The position numbers and the translations under genes are program-made. The notes under the pieces were generated by a model that was given only the letters and a program-made list of their open reading frames with translations, ran no database searches and had not been told where the DNA came from. From Pseudobacteriovorax sp. (GTDB lineage Bacteria > Bdellovibrionota_B > Oligoflexia > Oligoflexales > Oligoflexaceae), in assembly GCA_013215145.1 (NCBI GenBank), contig JABSRP010000056.1, forward strand, positions 1 to 41,233: 41,233 nt of DNA, in the 5' to 3' direction. Shown in pieces: positions 25,584 to 35,119 of the stretch (positions are counted from its first letter, which is position 1; each line of letters starts with the position of its first letter).

Positions 25584-27695
25584 ATGATGTTTCGTGTTTC
25601 CTTGCTGCTAAGCTTGTGCTTAGCCACACCGGCATTGTCCCAAGCAAATTTGAGCGACTTTCAAAGAGCGACGGTGGATAATCAGCTGCCAATCACTAAT
25701 CCACGCCCCAACTCTCTGCAAACAGAAATCGTGGCTCGTAATCTGGATGCTCCACTGTTTGTGACTCACGCAGGAGATGGCTCTGGTCGTGTTTTTGCTG
25801 TGTCTCAAGAGGGACAGATTTGGGTTTATAACCGAACATTGAGTAACCGTAGTTTGTTTCTAGACGTTAGTGATCAGATCGTGTTTCGTGGAGAGGCGGG
25901 TCTCTTGGGTCTGGCATTTGCCCCAGATTTTTCCGAAACTGGTCACCTTTACATATATTATAGTGCTATGTCAACTGGCCGAGGCACTCGCTCTGTGGTG
26001 TCTCGTTATGTCATCGATCGTCGCAATCCAAATCGGGTCAATCCTGCTAGTGAAAAAATTCTGTTGTCGGTGGAACAACCTTTTTTGAATCACAATGGTG
26101 GGATGATGGCCTTTGGCCCTGATGGTTACCTATACATCGGGCTTGGTGATGGGGGTTCTGCTAACGATCCGAGGCGTAATGGTCAGAATCTTGGCACGTT
26201 GTTAGGTAGTGTTTTAAGGATCGATGTGTCTGGTCCTGCAAATGCTGACTACAAGATTCCTTCCGATAACCCTTTTGTCAATCGCTCTGGAGCTCGGGGA
26301 GAAATCTGGGCATTTGGTATCCGCAATCCTTGGCGGTTTTCCTTTGACCCACAAACTGGTGAGCTTTGGCTTGCCGATGTTGGTCAAGATGCTCTGGAAG
26401 AAATCAATATTATCGAGAAGGGTGGAAACTACGGTTGGCCAGTTTTTGAAGCCTCAAGGCGCAGGCGTGGTAGTCTGGCGTCTGGAACGGTTCATGCTCC
26501 CCCCGTGTTTGAGTACCCTCATTCTCAAGGCCAGTCCATTACCGGCGGTTATGTCTATCGTGGTCGTGAGGTTCCTGAGCTATTTGGTAGTTACATTTAC
26601 GGGGACTTTGTGAGTGGTCGGATTTGGGCGCTGACGAAAACCGCAAACGGTAGCTATCAAAATCAATTCTTATTTCAGGGGAGTGCTCTCAGCTCTTTTG
26701 GGCGGGACCAAGACGGTGAGCTTTATATCGTCTCCTATCAGCCGGGTAGCATCCGCAAAATAACGGGAGCTGGTTCGGCAGACCCTGTGGTGCCTCTGCC
26801 AGAGACGTTAAGCGCTACCGGACTATTTGTAGATGTGCCTAGCATGACGTTCAAACCAGGTGTCGCACCCTACGAAGTCACATCTCCACTTTGGTCGGAT
26901 GCTGCTGTGAAGTCACGGTTTATTTATGTGCCAGAATCTGGTGATATTAACATCGCGTCGTCTGGTAGATTTAGCTATCCAACGGGAACCATAGTCATCA
27001 AACACTTCGAAGCTCCTCTCGTCAATGGTGGTACAAAACGCTTAGAAACTAGGCTTTTGGTCAAAACTGGTGACGACTGGTATGGTGTTACCTATAAATG
27101 GAATGATCGCGAAACCGAAGCTTTCTTGCAGCTAGAGTCCAGCCGAGAGACATTAGAGGGATCTACCATAGCGTCATGGTATTTCCCGAGCCGAACCGAC
27201 TGTTTAACTTGTCACAATAATACCGAAGACCGGGTATTGGGATTTAATTTAGAGCAGTTGAACCGCAATATCGATGAATTAGGAAATCAACTTGCTGTCT
27301 ACAATGAGTTTGATTACTTTAATCGTGATATATCACGCGATATTCCGCGTTTACCCAAGCTTAGCGACCCTCAAAATACCAACGAAAGCTTGAAGGAGAG
27401 GGTTAGTGCTTATCTAGCCGCTAACTGTGGTAGCTGCCATCGTCCTAATGGACCGACTCCTACGTCGCTTAATCTCAACTTTCCCACAGATATCGATGAT
27501 TTGATCAATCAAACACCTGATACCACCGATCTAGGTATTCCTGGGTCGCGTTTGATTGTTCCTGGGCGACCGGACCTTAGTATCTTGCTTCTGCGCATGA
27601 AATCACAGGAAGAGGGGAGGATGCCTCCACTTGCCAGTGATGTTGAAGATGAGTTTGCTACATCACTTATCGAAGAATGGATCTTGAGTCTTTAA
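25584..27695 (+). CDS. Secreted PQQ-type sugar dehydrogenase-like propeller with two c-haem sites
   Basis: 703 residues from ATG 25584 (GAGG five bases upstream; the longer frame from 25554 lacks a ribosome site). A signal peptide ends in ALSQA. Residues 45-395 match the glucose/sorbosone dehydrogenase beta-propeller: GLLGLAFAPDF, LNHNGGMMAFGPDGYLYIGL with catalytic-type His170, IWAFGIRNPWRF, ADVGQDALEEIN, GGNYGWP and ITGGYVYRG. A C-terminal domain (about 405-700) carries CLTCH (540-544) and CGSCH (615-619). It should oxidise a sugar or alcohol in the periplasm and pass electrons through its own haems. The layout recalls TIGR03806-type proteins. PQQ use is assumed from family. It lies between the two 7TMR-DISM kinases and ends in a strong terminator. 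Confidence 0.88.
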   Translation: MMFRVSLLLSLCLATPALSQANLSDFQRATVDNQLPITNPRPNSLQTEIVARNLDAPLFVTHAGDGSGRVFAVSQEGQIWVYNRTLSNRSLFLDVSDQIVFRGEAGLLGLAFAPDFSETGHLYIYYSAMSTGRGTRSVVSRYVIDRRNPNRVNPASEKILLSVEQPFLNHNGGMMAFGPDGYLYIGLGDGGSANDPRRNGQNLGTLLGSVLRIDVSGPANADYKIPSDNPFVNRSGARGEIWAFGIRNPWRFSFDPQTGELWLADVGQDALEEINIIEKGGNYGWPVFEASRRRRGSLASGTVHAPPVFEYPHSQGQSITGGYVYRGREVPELFGSYIYGDFVSGRIWALTKTANGSYQNQFLFQGSALSSFGRDQDGELYIVSYQPGSIRKITGAGSADPVVPLPETLSATGLFVDVPSMTFKPGVAPYEVTSPLWSDAAVKSRFIYVPESGDINIASSGRFSYPTGTIVIKHFEAPLVNGGTKRLETRLLVKTGDDWYGVTYKWNDRETEAFLQLESSRETLEGSTIASWYFPSRTDCLTCHNNTEDRVLGFNLEQLNRNIDELGNQLAVYNEFDYFNRDISRDIPRLPKLSDPQNTNESLKERVSAYLAANCGSCHRPNGPTPTSLNLNFPTDIDDLINQTPDTTDLGIPGSRLIVPGRPDLSILLLRMKSQEEGRMPPLASDVEDEFATSLIEEWILSL

Positions 27696-27725
27696 TAAAG
27701 AAGCATAAAAGATCCCATCAGGTTG

Positions 27726-27757
27726 AGCCATGGAAATGATGTTTCCATGGCTTTTTT
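27726..27757 (+). terminator. Strong intrinsic terminator after the PQQ/haem gene
   Basis: The 11-bp perfect stem AGCCATGGAAA / TTTCCATGGCT with a 5-nt loop is followed by T residues on the plus strand (27752-27757), 30 bases beyond the stop codon. Confidence 0.9.
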
Positions 27758-27775
27758 GTTTGAAAAGCTTGTTGC

Positions 27776-30502
27776 TTAGGCCGACGCATCGATAAGAGTG
27801 CTGTCTTCGGATTGGCGCTCAAGGGTGATGATCAGGGCAAAGGGGGTTGAGCCTTGTGAGTCTTCTTCCAGGTGGAGGTCCAGTCGTCCATGGTTTTTTA
27901 AAAGCTGCTGTTTCACCGCTGCTAAACCGACTCCTCGACCTGAAATATCTGTGGCTTCAGATCTGGTGGTGAATCCTTCATGGAAGATAATCCCAGCTAT
28001 TTCATCCTTCTTAAGCACAGTACTGGCTTCATGATCTGATAAAAAACCTAGGCCTATGGCAGTTTCTTTGATGTGATTTAGATTCAATCCTCTACCATCA
28101 TCTCGATAAATCAACTTTAACTGATGGATATTAGGTTCGAAATGAAGGGAGATGGTTCCCATGGCTTGTTTGCCAAGTGCTGTCCTTTGTGCAGCAGTTT
28201 CGATACCGTGATCGAGGGAGTTACGCAAGAGATGGGGGAATAGATTGAGCAAACGATCCAGGCACTCGTAATCAATATACCCTGTCCCAGTAATATGAAA
28301 CTGCGGTTTGGGTTTGTCAAGTTTGCTCGCCAAACGGTGACTGTCTTTAAGCAATTGCTCTCCTGCTTGTAGTATGGGGATGGCAACTGAATCAAGTAAA
28401 TGACTGGCATAAGGACGATGCTTAAGAATGAGGGTGTAGAGCTCGCTGCTTATGGTAAATGGTATAGCGATCTTTTTTTCTAAGCTTCGACCAATTTTTT
28501 GGGTGAACAGCTCGAGGTAATGGTCGAAAGACTGTTGTAGCTGATGAAAGTGGTTGAGGTCTTTGCTTGTTGCCGGATCGTGATACCTATTTTTTAAGAG
28601 TATGATTTCGTCTTCTGCATCATGAATGCGCTCTGCAAGTCCAATAAGGCCTAGACTTCCTGCGCTGCCTTTCATCGTATGCAATTCTAGTAGCGTCGAA
28701 CCAATAGCATGGGTTTCGCCGGAAACCAAGGCTTGACTGACTTCGTTCAGTTTTATCACGGCATGATTAAAAAAGGCGATAAGAGCTAGAGGATCTGCAG
28801 AGAGCATCTCTTCCACGAGCTCTGTTTCTTCTCGGGCACGTCCTAGGGTTTTTTCTAGGTTTTTTTGATGAGAGACATCTTCTATGGTGACGAGTATATG
28901 GCTCACTAACCCTTCGTTACTTAGAACAGGAGACCAAGTTAACCTATAGGACCTTCCGGCTTCACAGCTTAATTCTGTTGGTAGTAAACTCTGATTTATC
29001 TCAAAATTGAGTATGTCTTCACCAAACGCTAACTCTAAAATAGATCGAAGTTGAGTAGATTGCCTGCCGTTTAGCAAAAACTGATTGGTAAAAATCTTAA
29101 TGAGGTCAAGATCGTCAGAGTTGGTTAAATCGAGGATGCTATTGAGTTGAGAGCTGTAAGGTTTTTTAATGCGTAAGGGTTGATTCTCGACGACGAAGAT
29201 TCCCATAGGAACGTGTTTCATGATCGAGCGAATGTCTTTTGTCCGTGCTTCTACTTGATCAGCGAGGGACTGATGCAAAAATTCCACCTCATTTTTAATT
29301 TTATCAGCAAGGAAGTAGGATAATAGAAATAGCTCAATTGCCATGGCAACAAGGATTGCATTTTTCGTCAGGGGATTCCATGAAAGGATGCCCGAGAACG
29401 TTAGGAGAACGATAGTGGCTCCGAGGAGTAGGCAGCTATAGCTTATCAGTACTGCAATATTTCGTTTGCTGGCTCTTTTAACCACAAGAGCTATCAGTAG
29501 GAATTCTGTAGAAAGAAAAACAAACGGCATTAGGAGTCGAAATTTGTTCGCTGCCCAGGCACTATCAAAAAAGGTGTATACAGTGAGGCAGAGTGAAATC
29601 GATAGTGTCGTCCAAGCTAGGACAGCCATAGCCCGATACAAAAACTTACTCTGATCAGCTATTTTGAGAAATCGACTGATAAAGCCCATGGAGAAGAAAA
29701 GGCTGCAACCATTAAGAAGAATCGTACAGACAATGAACAGGTGCCTTAAGACTGTGGACGACGAGAGAAGCTCGTTGGGAATGAGTCGATGAAAAAGTCC
29801 TTGAGTTGCTGCCATCCCAGTGATACCCAGAAAAAGGTAACAGCAAAAGTAGACATAATCGAGACGCCTGAGGCGTAATCCGATGAGAACGTTGTAGCAA
29901 AGGAGGCCCAGTAAAAGGCCAAAAACACTGTACGAGATCATGAGGTCCAGTTGGAGATGATTACTGTATATGTGGGTAGGGGTTATCGATAGGTCATTAC
30001 TATTGCTAAAAACCCCCCGACTGACAGCGAAAAAAAGGTAATGAGTATTAGGTTTTAACGTGAAAGGCAAGTTGCGGAAGCTATCATATAACCATAACTC
30101 ATCTGAATATCCCTTGTTGCCGTGTAGCTTGAGGCCGTCATCAGTTTTCTCGTAGGCATAAACCTTTAAATCGAGTGGCCAAATATTATTCGCAACGATC
30201 CAGTGAGGACTGCCCGAGGCTGGAGTTACGATTTCGAATCTGAAGTAGGCTACTTTCAGGTTCGAGACTAGAGTGCCTTGTGCGAAGGCTTCGACAGGTT
30301 TGAAGCGACTTGCCGGTAGACTCAACAGCTCATCCATGGAGAGTTCGGGCTCACCGGTTTTTACAAGAATGGCTTGTGATTGTTTCGTTAGCCAATTGAT
30401 ATCAGCTTTCAAGGGCAAAGGGGCTACATCAGCTAAGCCTCTTGTCTGTGCAAAAAGGACAAAAAGCAGGAAGATTAAATATCGGCAAATGGCTTTCATC
30501 AT
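27776..30502 (-). CDS. 7TMR-DISM-PAS-HPt-ATPase kinase (CheA-like), copy B
   Basis: 908 residues from the ATG pair at 30502 (a TTG at 30535 would add 11 residues). It has the same build as copy A: signal peptide, DISMED2-like sensor, seven helices (about 185-405), coiled coil, PAS-like domain, HPt with His608 in LHTMKGSAGSLGL, and HATPase with HLLRNSLDHGIE, DDGRGLN, FHEGFTTRSEATD and GRGVGL. No CheW, P2 or receiver part. Sensor regions of A and B differ much more than the catalytic words, so they probably sense different ligands and feed similar outputs. It is convergent with the dehydrogenase and divergent from the repeat lipoprotein. Confidence 0.9.
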   Translation of the reverse strand: MMKAICRYLIFLLFVLFAQTRGLADVAPLPLKADINWLTKQSQAILVKTGEPELSMDELLSLPASRFKPVEAFAQGTLVSNLKVAYFRFEIVTPASGSPHWIVANNIWPLDLKVYAYEKTDDGLKLHGNKGYSDELWLYDSFRNLPFTLKPNTHYLFFAVSRGVFSNSNDLSITPTHIYSNHLQLDLMISYSVFGLLLGLLCYNVLIGLRLRRLDYVYFCCYLFLGITGMAATQGLFHRLIPNELLSSSTVLRHLFIVCTILLNGCSLFFSMGFISRFLKIADQSKFLYRAMAVLAWTTLSISLCLTVYTFFDSAWAANKFRLLMPFVFLSTEFLLIALVVKRASKRNIAVLISYSCLLLGATIVLLTFSGILSWNPLTKNAILVAMAIELFLLSYFLADKIKNEVEFLHQSLADQVEARTKDIRSIMKHVPMGIFVVENQPLRIKKPYSSQLNSILDLTNSDDLDLIKIFTNQFLLNGRQSTQLRSILELAFGEDILNFEINQSLLPTELSCEAGRSYRLTWSPVLSNEGLVSHILVTIEDVSHQKNLEKTLGRAREETELVEEMLSADPLALIAFFNHAVIKLNEVSQALVSGETHAIGSTLLELHTMKGSAGSLGLIGLAERIHDAEDEIILLKNRYHDPATSKDLNHFHQLQQSFDHYLELFTQKIGRSLEKKIAIPFTISSELYTLILKHRPYASHLLDSVAIPILQAGEQLLKDSHRLASKLDKPKPQFHITGTGYIDYECLDRLLNLFPHLLRNSLDHGIETAAQRTALGKQAMGTISLHFEPNIHQLKLIYRDDGRGLNLNHIKETAIGLGFLSDHEASTVLKKDEIAGIIFHEGFTTRSEATDISGRGVGLAAVKQQLLKNHGRLDLHLEEDSQGSTPFALIITLERQSEDSTLIDASA

Positions 30503-30841
30503 AGCTTTGCTTAAAGCTTTCCATAGTCTTTTCAACGTTTTGACATCGGTTGAAACTTGCTTTCACCTTAGCCTGCTTGAGCTCTCTTGCAACATTTATG
30601 ATCACTGCGTTTTAGATTGAATATACTAATAAATACAGATAGTTAATATGATTGGGTCGTTATCAACGAGTGCCATATCCTCTATGGCTGTGGCCTAGTG
30701 CTTAAATTCCACCACCTAAGATAGCCGACTTTTAGAGATGCCTTAAGGTATTGAAAATAAACAAAAATACAGCTTATCTTTGACATATATTAAGTATGTC
30801 ATTATAGTGCATTTGTTGAATTGACGTACTTTGGATTGAAC
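30503..30841. other. AT-rich divergent promoter region
   Basis: It holds the strong plus-strand promoter at 30780-30808, listed separately. Towards the kinase side no confident promoter was fixed. No gene was seen. Confidence 0.5.
30780..30808 (+). promoter_or_regulatory. Sigma-70 promoter of the repeat lipoprotein gene with internal dyad
   Basis: TTGACA (30780-30785), a 17-base spacer and TATAGT (30803-30808) make a near-consensus promoter 33 bases before ATG 30842. GACATA at 30782-30787 and TATGTC at 30795-30800 form an inverted repeat within the -35 and spacer, where a bound repressor would block polymerase. Confidence 0.75.
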
Positions 30842-33136
30842 ATGAATTGCATTTTGAAATGGTGTCTCCCACTTAGTCTTTTACCGCTGTCTTGTCACAA
30901 CTCAAAAGTCAGCAACGAATACAGTGAGGTCATCTATCAGTGCGGTGACAATCTCTCCAGCTCAAAATACTTAGAAATTAAAAATAGCGACGATAAAAAC
31001 TTGTTAGGTTCGGCCGTTCGGATTTTGCGCCGTGATTCTGAGGGGCGTATTCACGAAGATGTGAAAGCTAGCAGCAAAGGGTGTTTACCCACGACTGCCG
31101 TAGAGTCCTCTCAGCTCGTTTATATTGGTACCACTCGAGCGGATGGCAAACTTGAAGGAACCATAGTGTCTCCCGATAGCCTTTCGTCCATGAAAGGCAT
31201 CCAGTTAAAACCAATCCCTGATCAACAACCACAAGTGAATTGTCATAAGCGTTTTGTCCAGGACCGCTACTTGGATGTCATGTCTTTTCTTTCCTTCGAG
31301 ATGGCCGCACCTTGGTCCCTGTTCTATTCTATTAATGCTGAAATAGGTCCAAGTAAAGATAGCGCTTTTATCAGTCGAGCGTTTAACGAATCGCTTCCCT
31401 TGCTTAGTTCTGGTAGCATCTGGGATATTACACACATACCTGCAGGTGCTCATGAGCTGAGATTACAGGTGACAGATCATGTCCGGAACCGTTCGATTTC
31501 CGACTTAAGCTGTGATATTGATACCGCTGACTACCAACTTGATGTTGACCTAGCGGCTCCCATCGTTCGCTTTGCCAATATTTTTGGCCAGCGTTTTGGT
31601 GTTGTCGATGAAGGGTATACTCCCAACTTTTATATCAACGATGATCTTGAGCGATTAAATATCAAATATTGTGTCAAGTCCATTGAGCCTGATGCCAAGT
31701 CGATCCCGGAAACTTGTGACGTACAGGAAGTCATTGATTGGAAGACTTCAGCTCCTCAAGCCCTCAAAAGCGGGTTTTATCGTCTCATCTTTCAAGCGCA
31801 GATGGACGACGTTCAATCAAAATGGATTCATCGCGATATCTTAGTGAATAAGGTCTGTACCGGAGATTTTGAAGATGTGAAACGCGTCAATGAATTAGGC
31901 TGTAATGAAATCCTAGGTAATCTAAGGATACGGTTTTCGGAAACGCTAGGATTTGCTCCTGAAGCAAAAGGCTTAGTGCGGATTTCCGGTGGACTCACCT
32001 TTGAAAACTCAGCGTTAAACGCCGAGTCGGGAAGTTTTTACGCGCCCAACCTTTCAGAAGTTGGTTCTATGACGGTGAGTGGTAGTTTTGTACCGGTATT
32101 AGGCGGGTTTCAATCTCTCGAAAGAGTTCACGGAGACCTTAATGTCGCGACTTACCAGTTCTTGCAAAATAACAGGTACCGGGTATTCCCTAAGTTGCGC
32201 GTGGTTGGTGGTAAGCTAACAGCAGGACTGAGTGAAATACCTGCAAACGCTCTAGCCAAGCTTGAATCGGTAGGCTCGTTAGAAATTAACGACTGTTTCG
32301 ACATCTCTGGGTTTAATGGCATGAAACGAATCTTTGGTAGTCTCACTGTCAGCAATTGTGATGAACTCGTGACCCTTGACGGGTTTTCCGCTTTGCAGGA
32401 CATCTCTGACAGCCTCACCATTGAAAATAACCCTAAGCTTGAAATGATCTCCACCTTCAAACGACTAGCTAGTGTGAGAGATATAACTCTCTCGGCAAGT
32501 CCTAAAGCGTCCTCACTTCCCCAGTTTCAACAGCTGAAGACTTTAGCTAATAACCTGGTTATCACGAATTGGGGTATGACTAATGCTGAAGGACTCTCAC
32601 AAATAACTGCTATTGATGGAGGCCTCAGCTTTAGTGAGAATGAGAAGCTCGAATCGTTAGCAGGCTTAGAGAAACTTACCTATGTCGGTGGTCTCAATTT
32701 AACGGCGAACCGCAGCCTAACTAGTGTCAATGGTTTAGGTCAGCTGAAGATCGTCGGAGAGACACTAGCAATTTCCGCAAACCCAATTTTGGAAACTATC
32801 GAAGGCTTGTCTTCACTTACTGAGATTGGGACTGTAGCGGGAAGTAGTAGTTTTGGTTTGGTTATAGACCAAAGTATAGGCCTTAAAAGCCTACGTGGTT
32901 TAGAGAATCTTCAGACCTTGTCAGCGAGTTTGTATCTAGTTGGCAATACGAGTTTGGAGGATATCTCCGCCATAAAATCTGTGGAACCGTTTGAGCCCGG
33001 TGTAGGTTTTGTCGAAATTAGTGGCAATAACATTGCCGAAGAATTTTGCCCCGATGATGCGGTGTTCCCTGGGCTAGGTGAATTCTGTTCGGAGTTTGCT
33101 AACCCAGACGAGGAGGATGGGTCGGGCGACGAGTAG
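30842..33136 (+). CDS. Lipoprotein with receptor-L/leucine-rich-like repeats
   Basis: 764 residues from ATG 30842 (a TTG at 30821 is also open). The signal ends LLPLSC, a loose lipobox with Cys18. Residues 20-340 are beta-rich with several Cys. From about 345 to 745 runs a chain of some 12 units of roughly 23 residues with the pattern L-x-x-I/V-x-G-x-L-x-I-x-x-N-x-x-L-x-x-L, as in LTYVGGLNLTANRSLTSVNG. This is the receptor-L-domain style of solenoid. The tail is acidic. Such proteins bind other proteins or glycans on the surface. It is divergent from kinase B and has its own strong promoter. A role as a ligand-binding partner of the neighbouring receptors is only a guess. Confidence 0.75.
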   Translation: MNCILKWCLPLSLLPLSCHNSKVSNEYSEVIYQCGDNLSSSKYLEIKNSDDKNLLGSAVRILRRDSEGRIHEDVKASSKGCLPTTAVESSQLVYIGTTRADGKLEGTIVSPDSLSSMKGIQLKPIPDQQPQVNCHKRFVQDRYLDVMSFLSFEMAAPWSLFYSINAEIGPSKDSAFISRAFNESLPLLSSGSIWDITHIPAGAHELRLQVTDHVRNRSISDLSCDIDTADYQLDVDLAAPIVRFANIFGQRFGVVDEGYTPNFYINDDLERLNIKYCVKSIEPDAKSIPETCDVQEVIDWKTSAPQALKSGFYRLIFQAQMDDVQSKWIHRDILVNKVCTGDFEDVKRVNELGCNEILGNLRIRFSETLGFAPEAKGLVRISGGLTFENSALNAESGSFYAPNLSEVGSMTVSGSFVPVLGGFQSLERVHGDLNVATYQFLQNNRYRVFPKLRVVGGKLTAGLSEIPANALAKLESVGSLEINDCFDISGFNGMKRIFGSLTVSNCDELVTLDGFSALQDISDSLTIENNPKLEMISTFKRLASVRDITLSASPKASSLPQFQQLKTLANNLVITNWGMTNAEGLSQITAIDGGLSFSENEKLESLAGLEKLTYVGGLNLTANRSLTSVNGLGQLKIVGETLAISANPILETIEGLSSLTEIGTVAGSSSFGLVIDQSIGLKSLRGLENLQTLSASLYLVGNTSLEDISAIKSVEPFEPGVGFVEISGNNIAEEFCPDDAVFPGLGEFCSEFANPDEEDGSGDE

Positions 33137-33161
33137 AAGGTTTTTTGGGGATATATGAATG

Positions 33162-33179
33162 CCAAATTAATTGATTTGG
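33162..33179 (+). terminator. Weak hairpin between convergent genes
   Basis: CCAAAT / ATTTGG with a 6-nt loop is followed by TCGTTTTATAA on plus, 26 bases after the repeat lipoprotein stop. The stem is short and AT-rich. Confidence 0.35.
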
Positions 33180-33184
33180 TCGTT

Positions 33185-35119
33185 TTATAATCCTGAAGTC
33201 TTGGTCTGCGAGAGGGTAGATTCTGCATCTAAAGGGAATGACATTCCCTTGACCGCCAACTCGGTAGCGGTTGGATCGTTTCGCACTGAAAGGCCGTAGC
33301 GATTCAAATCGATGACTCTATAGTCATCTTTTTTTGATGGGGATAATTGATCAAAGAGAGATTTCTCAATAATTTGTAAAGATTGGGTGGGAAGTTGAAG
33401 TCGATGAAAAAGCCCCTTTCTCGTTGATTCATACCGTATTGCTTTCACCAGTGCGTGTCCCCACAGATCGTGACGAATAGAGCCTGACTTTGAAAAATAA
33501 GCGCGGACTTCACCTTGCGCAATGCCAACGCAGCAATTCACCTGTTGGGTTGAAATGCGACTTGCTACTCTAGTTTCGAATTCCTTCATGAGAATGTCAG
33601 CAATACCAACGACACCCTCTGAAGAGTTTGTTTCGGTTGATTTAAAGGGAAAACCGATAGTACAGATAAAGCCATCACCCATTTCCTTAACCATGTAAGC
33701 TCGGCTGATCAATTTGTCGGGGTCGTAGCCTTCCATCATCAAAGTGCGAGCAAAAGCCATAAAGTCTTCGAAGTATTCAAGGAAGTTTTCATCTCTGATA
33801 TTTGAGCTTTCTATGACGTCGAAAGCCAGTACACAGGCTTCCCTTGATCCAGTCGGCATAGTGTCTTCGAGACTATGACCTTGCTGAATGAGTCTAATTT
33901 GGTGCGGGAAAAACACTTTCGACAACTGCTTGTATTGATGCTCGAGATCGCGTTGTTTGCGCAATCGATCCTGCTCTTTCTCCCAAATGCTATAGCCGAT
34001 GGCAATCAACATAAGGACCGTTTCAACGCAAGCGCCATAGTAAGTTATAGAATTTGAGACAAATGGCAAGATATCAAGTAAGCTCAAGAAAAAATAAATT
34101 ACTGCAAATAAATAAACACCAAATGCGATATTAAATATCAGTTTATGTGCACTAGGCTTCTGAATAAATCGTAACACTCCTAGAACGAAAATCACCGATG
34201 AGGATACGATCATCGAATATTGCATGAGTTGATAGGTTTCAATGGGTCGAAAAAAGAAAACCAAGCCACCAATAATTTGTAAAAACACAAGTAATGTGAG
34301 AACGTTTGAACCAATTTTAAGGTTTTTCTTCAGACCTAAAAATTGATTTGCGAAAAGGCAAACAAAGATTGATGTCGATATGATCCCAAGAAAACCAAGG
34401 TGATTGAGCCAATAATAGGGAACTATTGCATGAGTCCAGGCGGCTGAAAAACCGATGGAAACAAGGTAACACAGATAGTAAAAGTAGACTTTCTTGCGAT
34501 AGGCAAATAAAAGCAGCGTATTAAATACGATACTCATGCCATAGATACTGAGTAAAACATATAATTTCTTCGTGGATTCTGCCGTCTTAACCTTTGCCGC
34601 GGATTCACTTTGCCACAATGTCCACAAGGTACTGCTACTAAATCGTCCTTTCTTTGCTATAAAGATTCTTTGAGTCGCTTTAGGAGGAAACGTGATGGGT
34701 ACAATTCTATCATTCAATATCTCACTGTACCTAAGATCTGCAATAAGTTCATCCTCCAAAAATACTTTCACATAATCGCTAAGATTACTTGGAGAGAGCA
34801 AATAAACGGTCTGATTAATTTCCTTCGGATTATAGATATCATGGTAGTACCAGGTCGTTTCATACTTAGTTTGAAAAACCTTCAACTTATCTTTGCCCTT
34901 GGTAAAGTATCCTGCCTTGGCCTTTATGCTTACCTCTTCGAAGTCTAGATCACTGGTATACCAATAGCCCCTGTCACCCAGCGTCTGCCCTTCAAAGTTC
35001 TCATCCAGCCGTAGCACGTCGCGTTCAACCGATGAAGCTTTTGATAAAGGTGCATTTAGCCAAGAAAAAAGGCCAAGAAGTCCGCAGAATGATACTAATT
35101 TGATAAGGCTTCGATACAA
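33185..35119 (-). CDS. 7TMR-DISM receptor with class III cyclase domain, second copy
   Basis: 644 residues. TTG 35119 is chosen because GAGGAAG lies about seven bases upstream and a signal peptide follows. DISMED2-like sensor (about 40-170), seven helices (about 185-378), coiled linker, cyclase domain (about 427-605). Metal Asp434 (AFDVIESS) and Asp482 (KEMGDGF), Lys478, Asp551 (HDLWG) and Arg562 are present, but the transition-state Asn position is Val558 (LVKAIR). The cyclase part aligns with 17337-19259 without gaps at these positions, so the two are paralogues. It keeps the adenine-type Asp that the other has lost. Likely product is cAMP, but low activity is possible. No partner gene lies in the same operon. 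Confidence 0.88.
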   Translation of the reverse strand: MYRSLIKLVSFCGLLGLFSWLNAPLSKASSVERDVLRLDENFEGQTLGDRGYWYTSDLDFEEVSIKAKAGYFTKGKDKLKVFQTKYETTWYYHDIYNPKEINQTVYLLSPSNLSDYVKVFLEDELIADLRYSEILNDRIVPITFPPKATQRIFIAKKGRFSSSTLWTLWQSESAAKVKTAESTKKLYVLLSIYGMSIVFNTLLLFAYRKKVYFYYLCYLVSIGFSAAWTHAIVPYYWLNHLGFLGIISTSIFVCLFANQFLGLKKNLKIGSNVLTLLVFLQIIGGLVFFFRPIETYQLMQYSMIVSSSVIFVLGVLRFIQKPSAHKLIFNIAFGVYLFAVIYFFLSLLDILPFVSNSITYYGACVETVLMLIAIGYSIWEKEQDRLRKQRDLEHQYKQLSKVFFPHQIRLIQQGHSLEDTMPTGSREACVLAFDVIESSNIRDENFLEYFEDFMAFARTLMMEGYDPDKLISRAYMVKEMGDGFICTIGFPFKSTETNSSEGVVGIADILMKEFETRVASRISTQQVNCCVGIAQGEVRAYFSKSGSIRHDLWGHALVKAIRYESTRKGLFHRLQLPTQSLQIIEKSLFDQLSPSKKDDYRVIDLNRYGLSVRNDPTATELAVKGMSFPLDAESTLSQTKTSGL

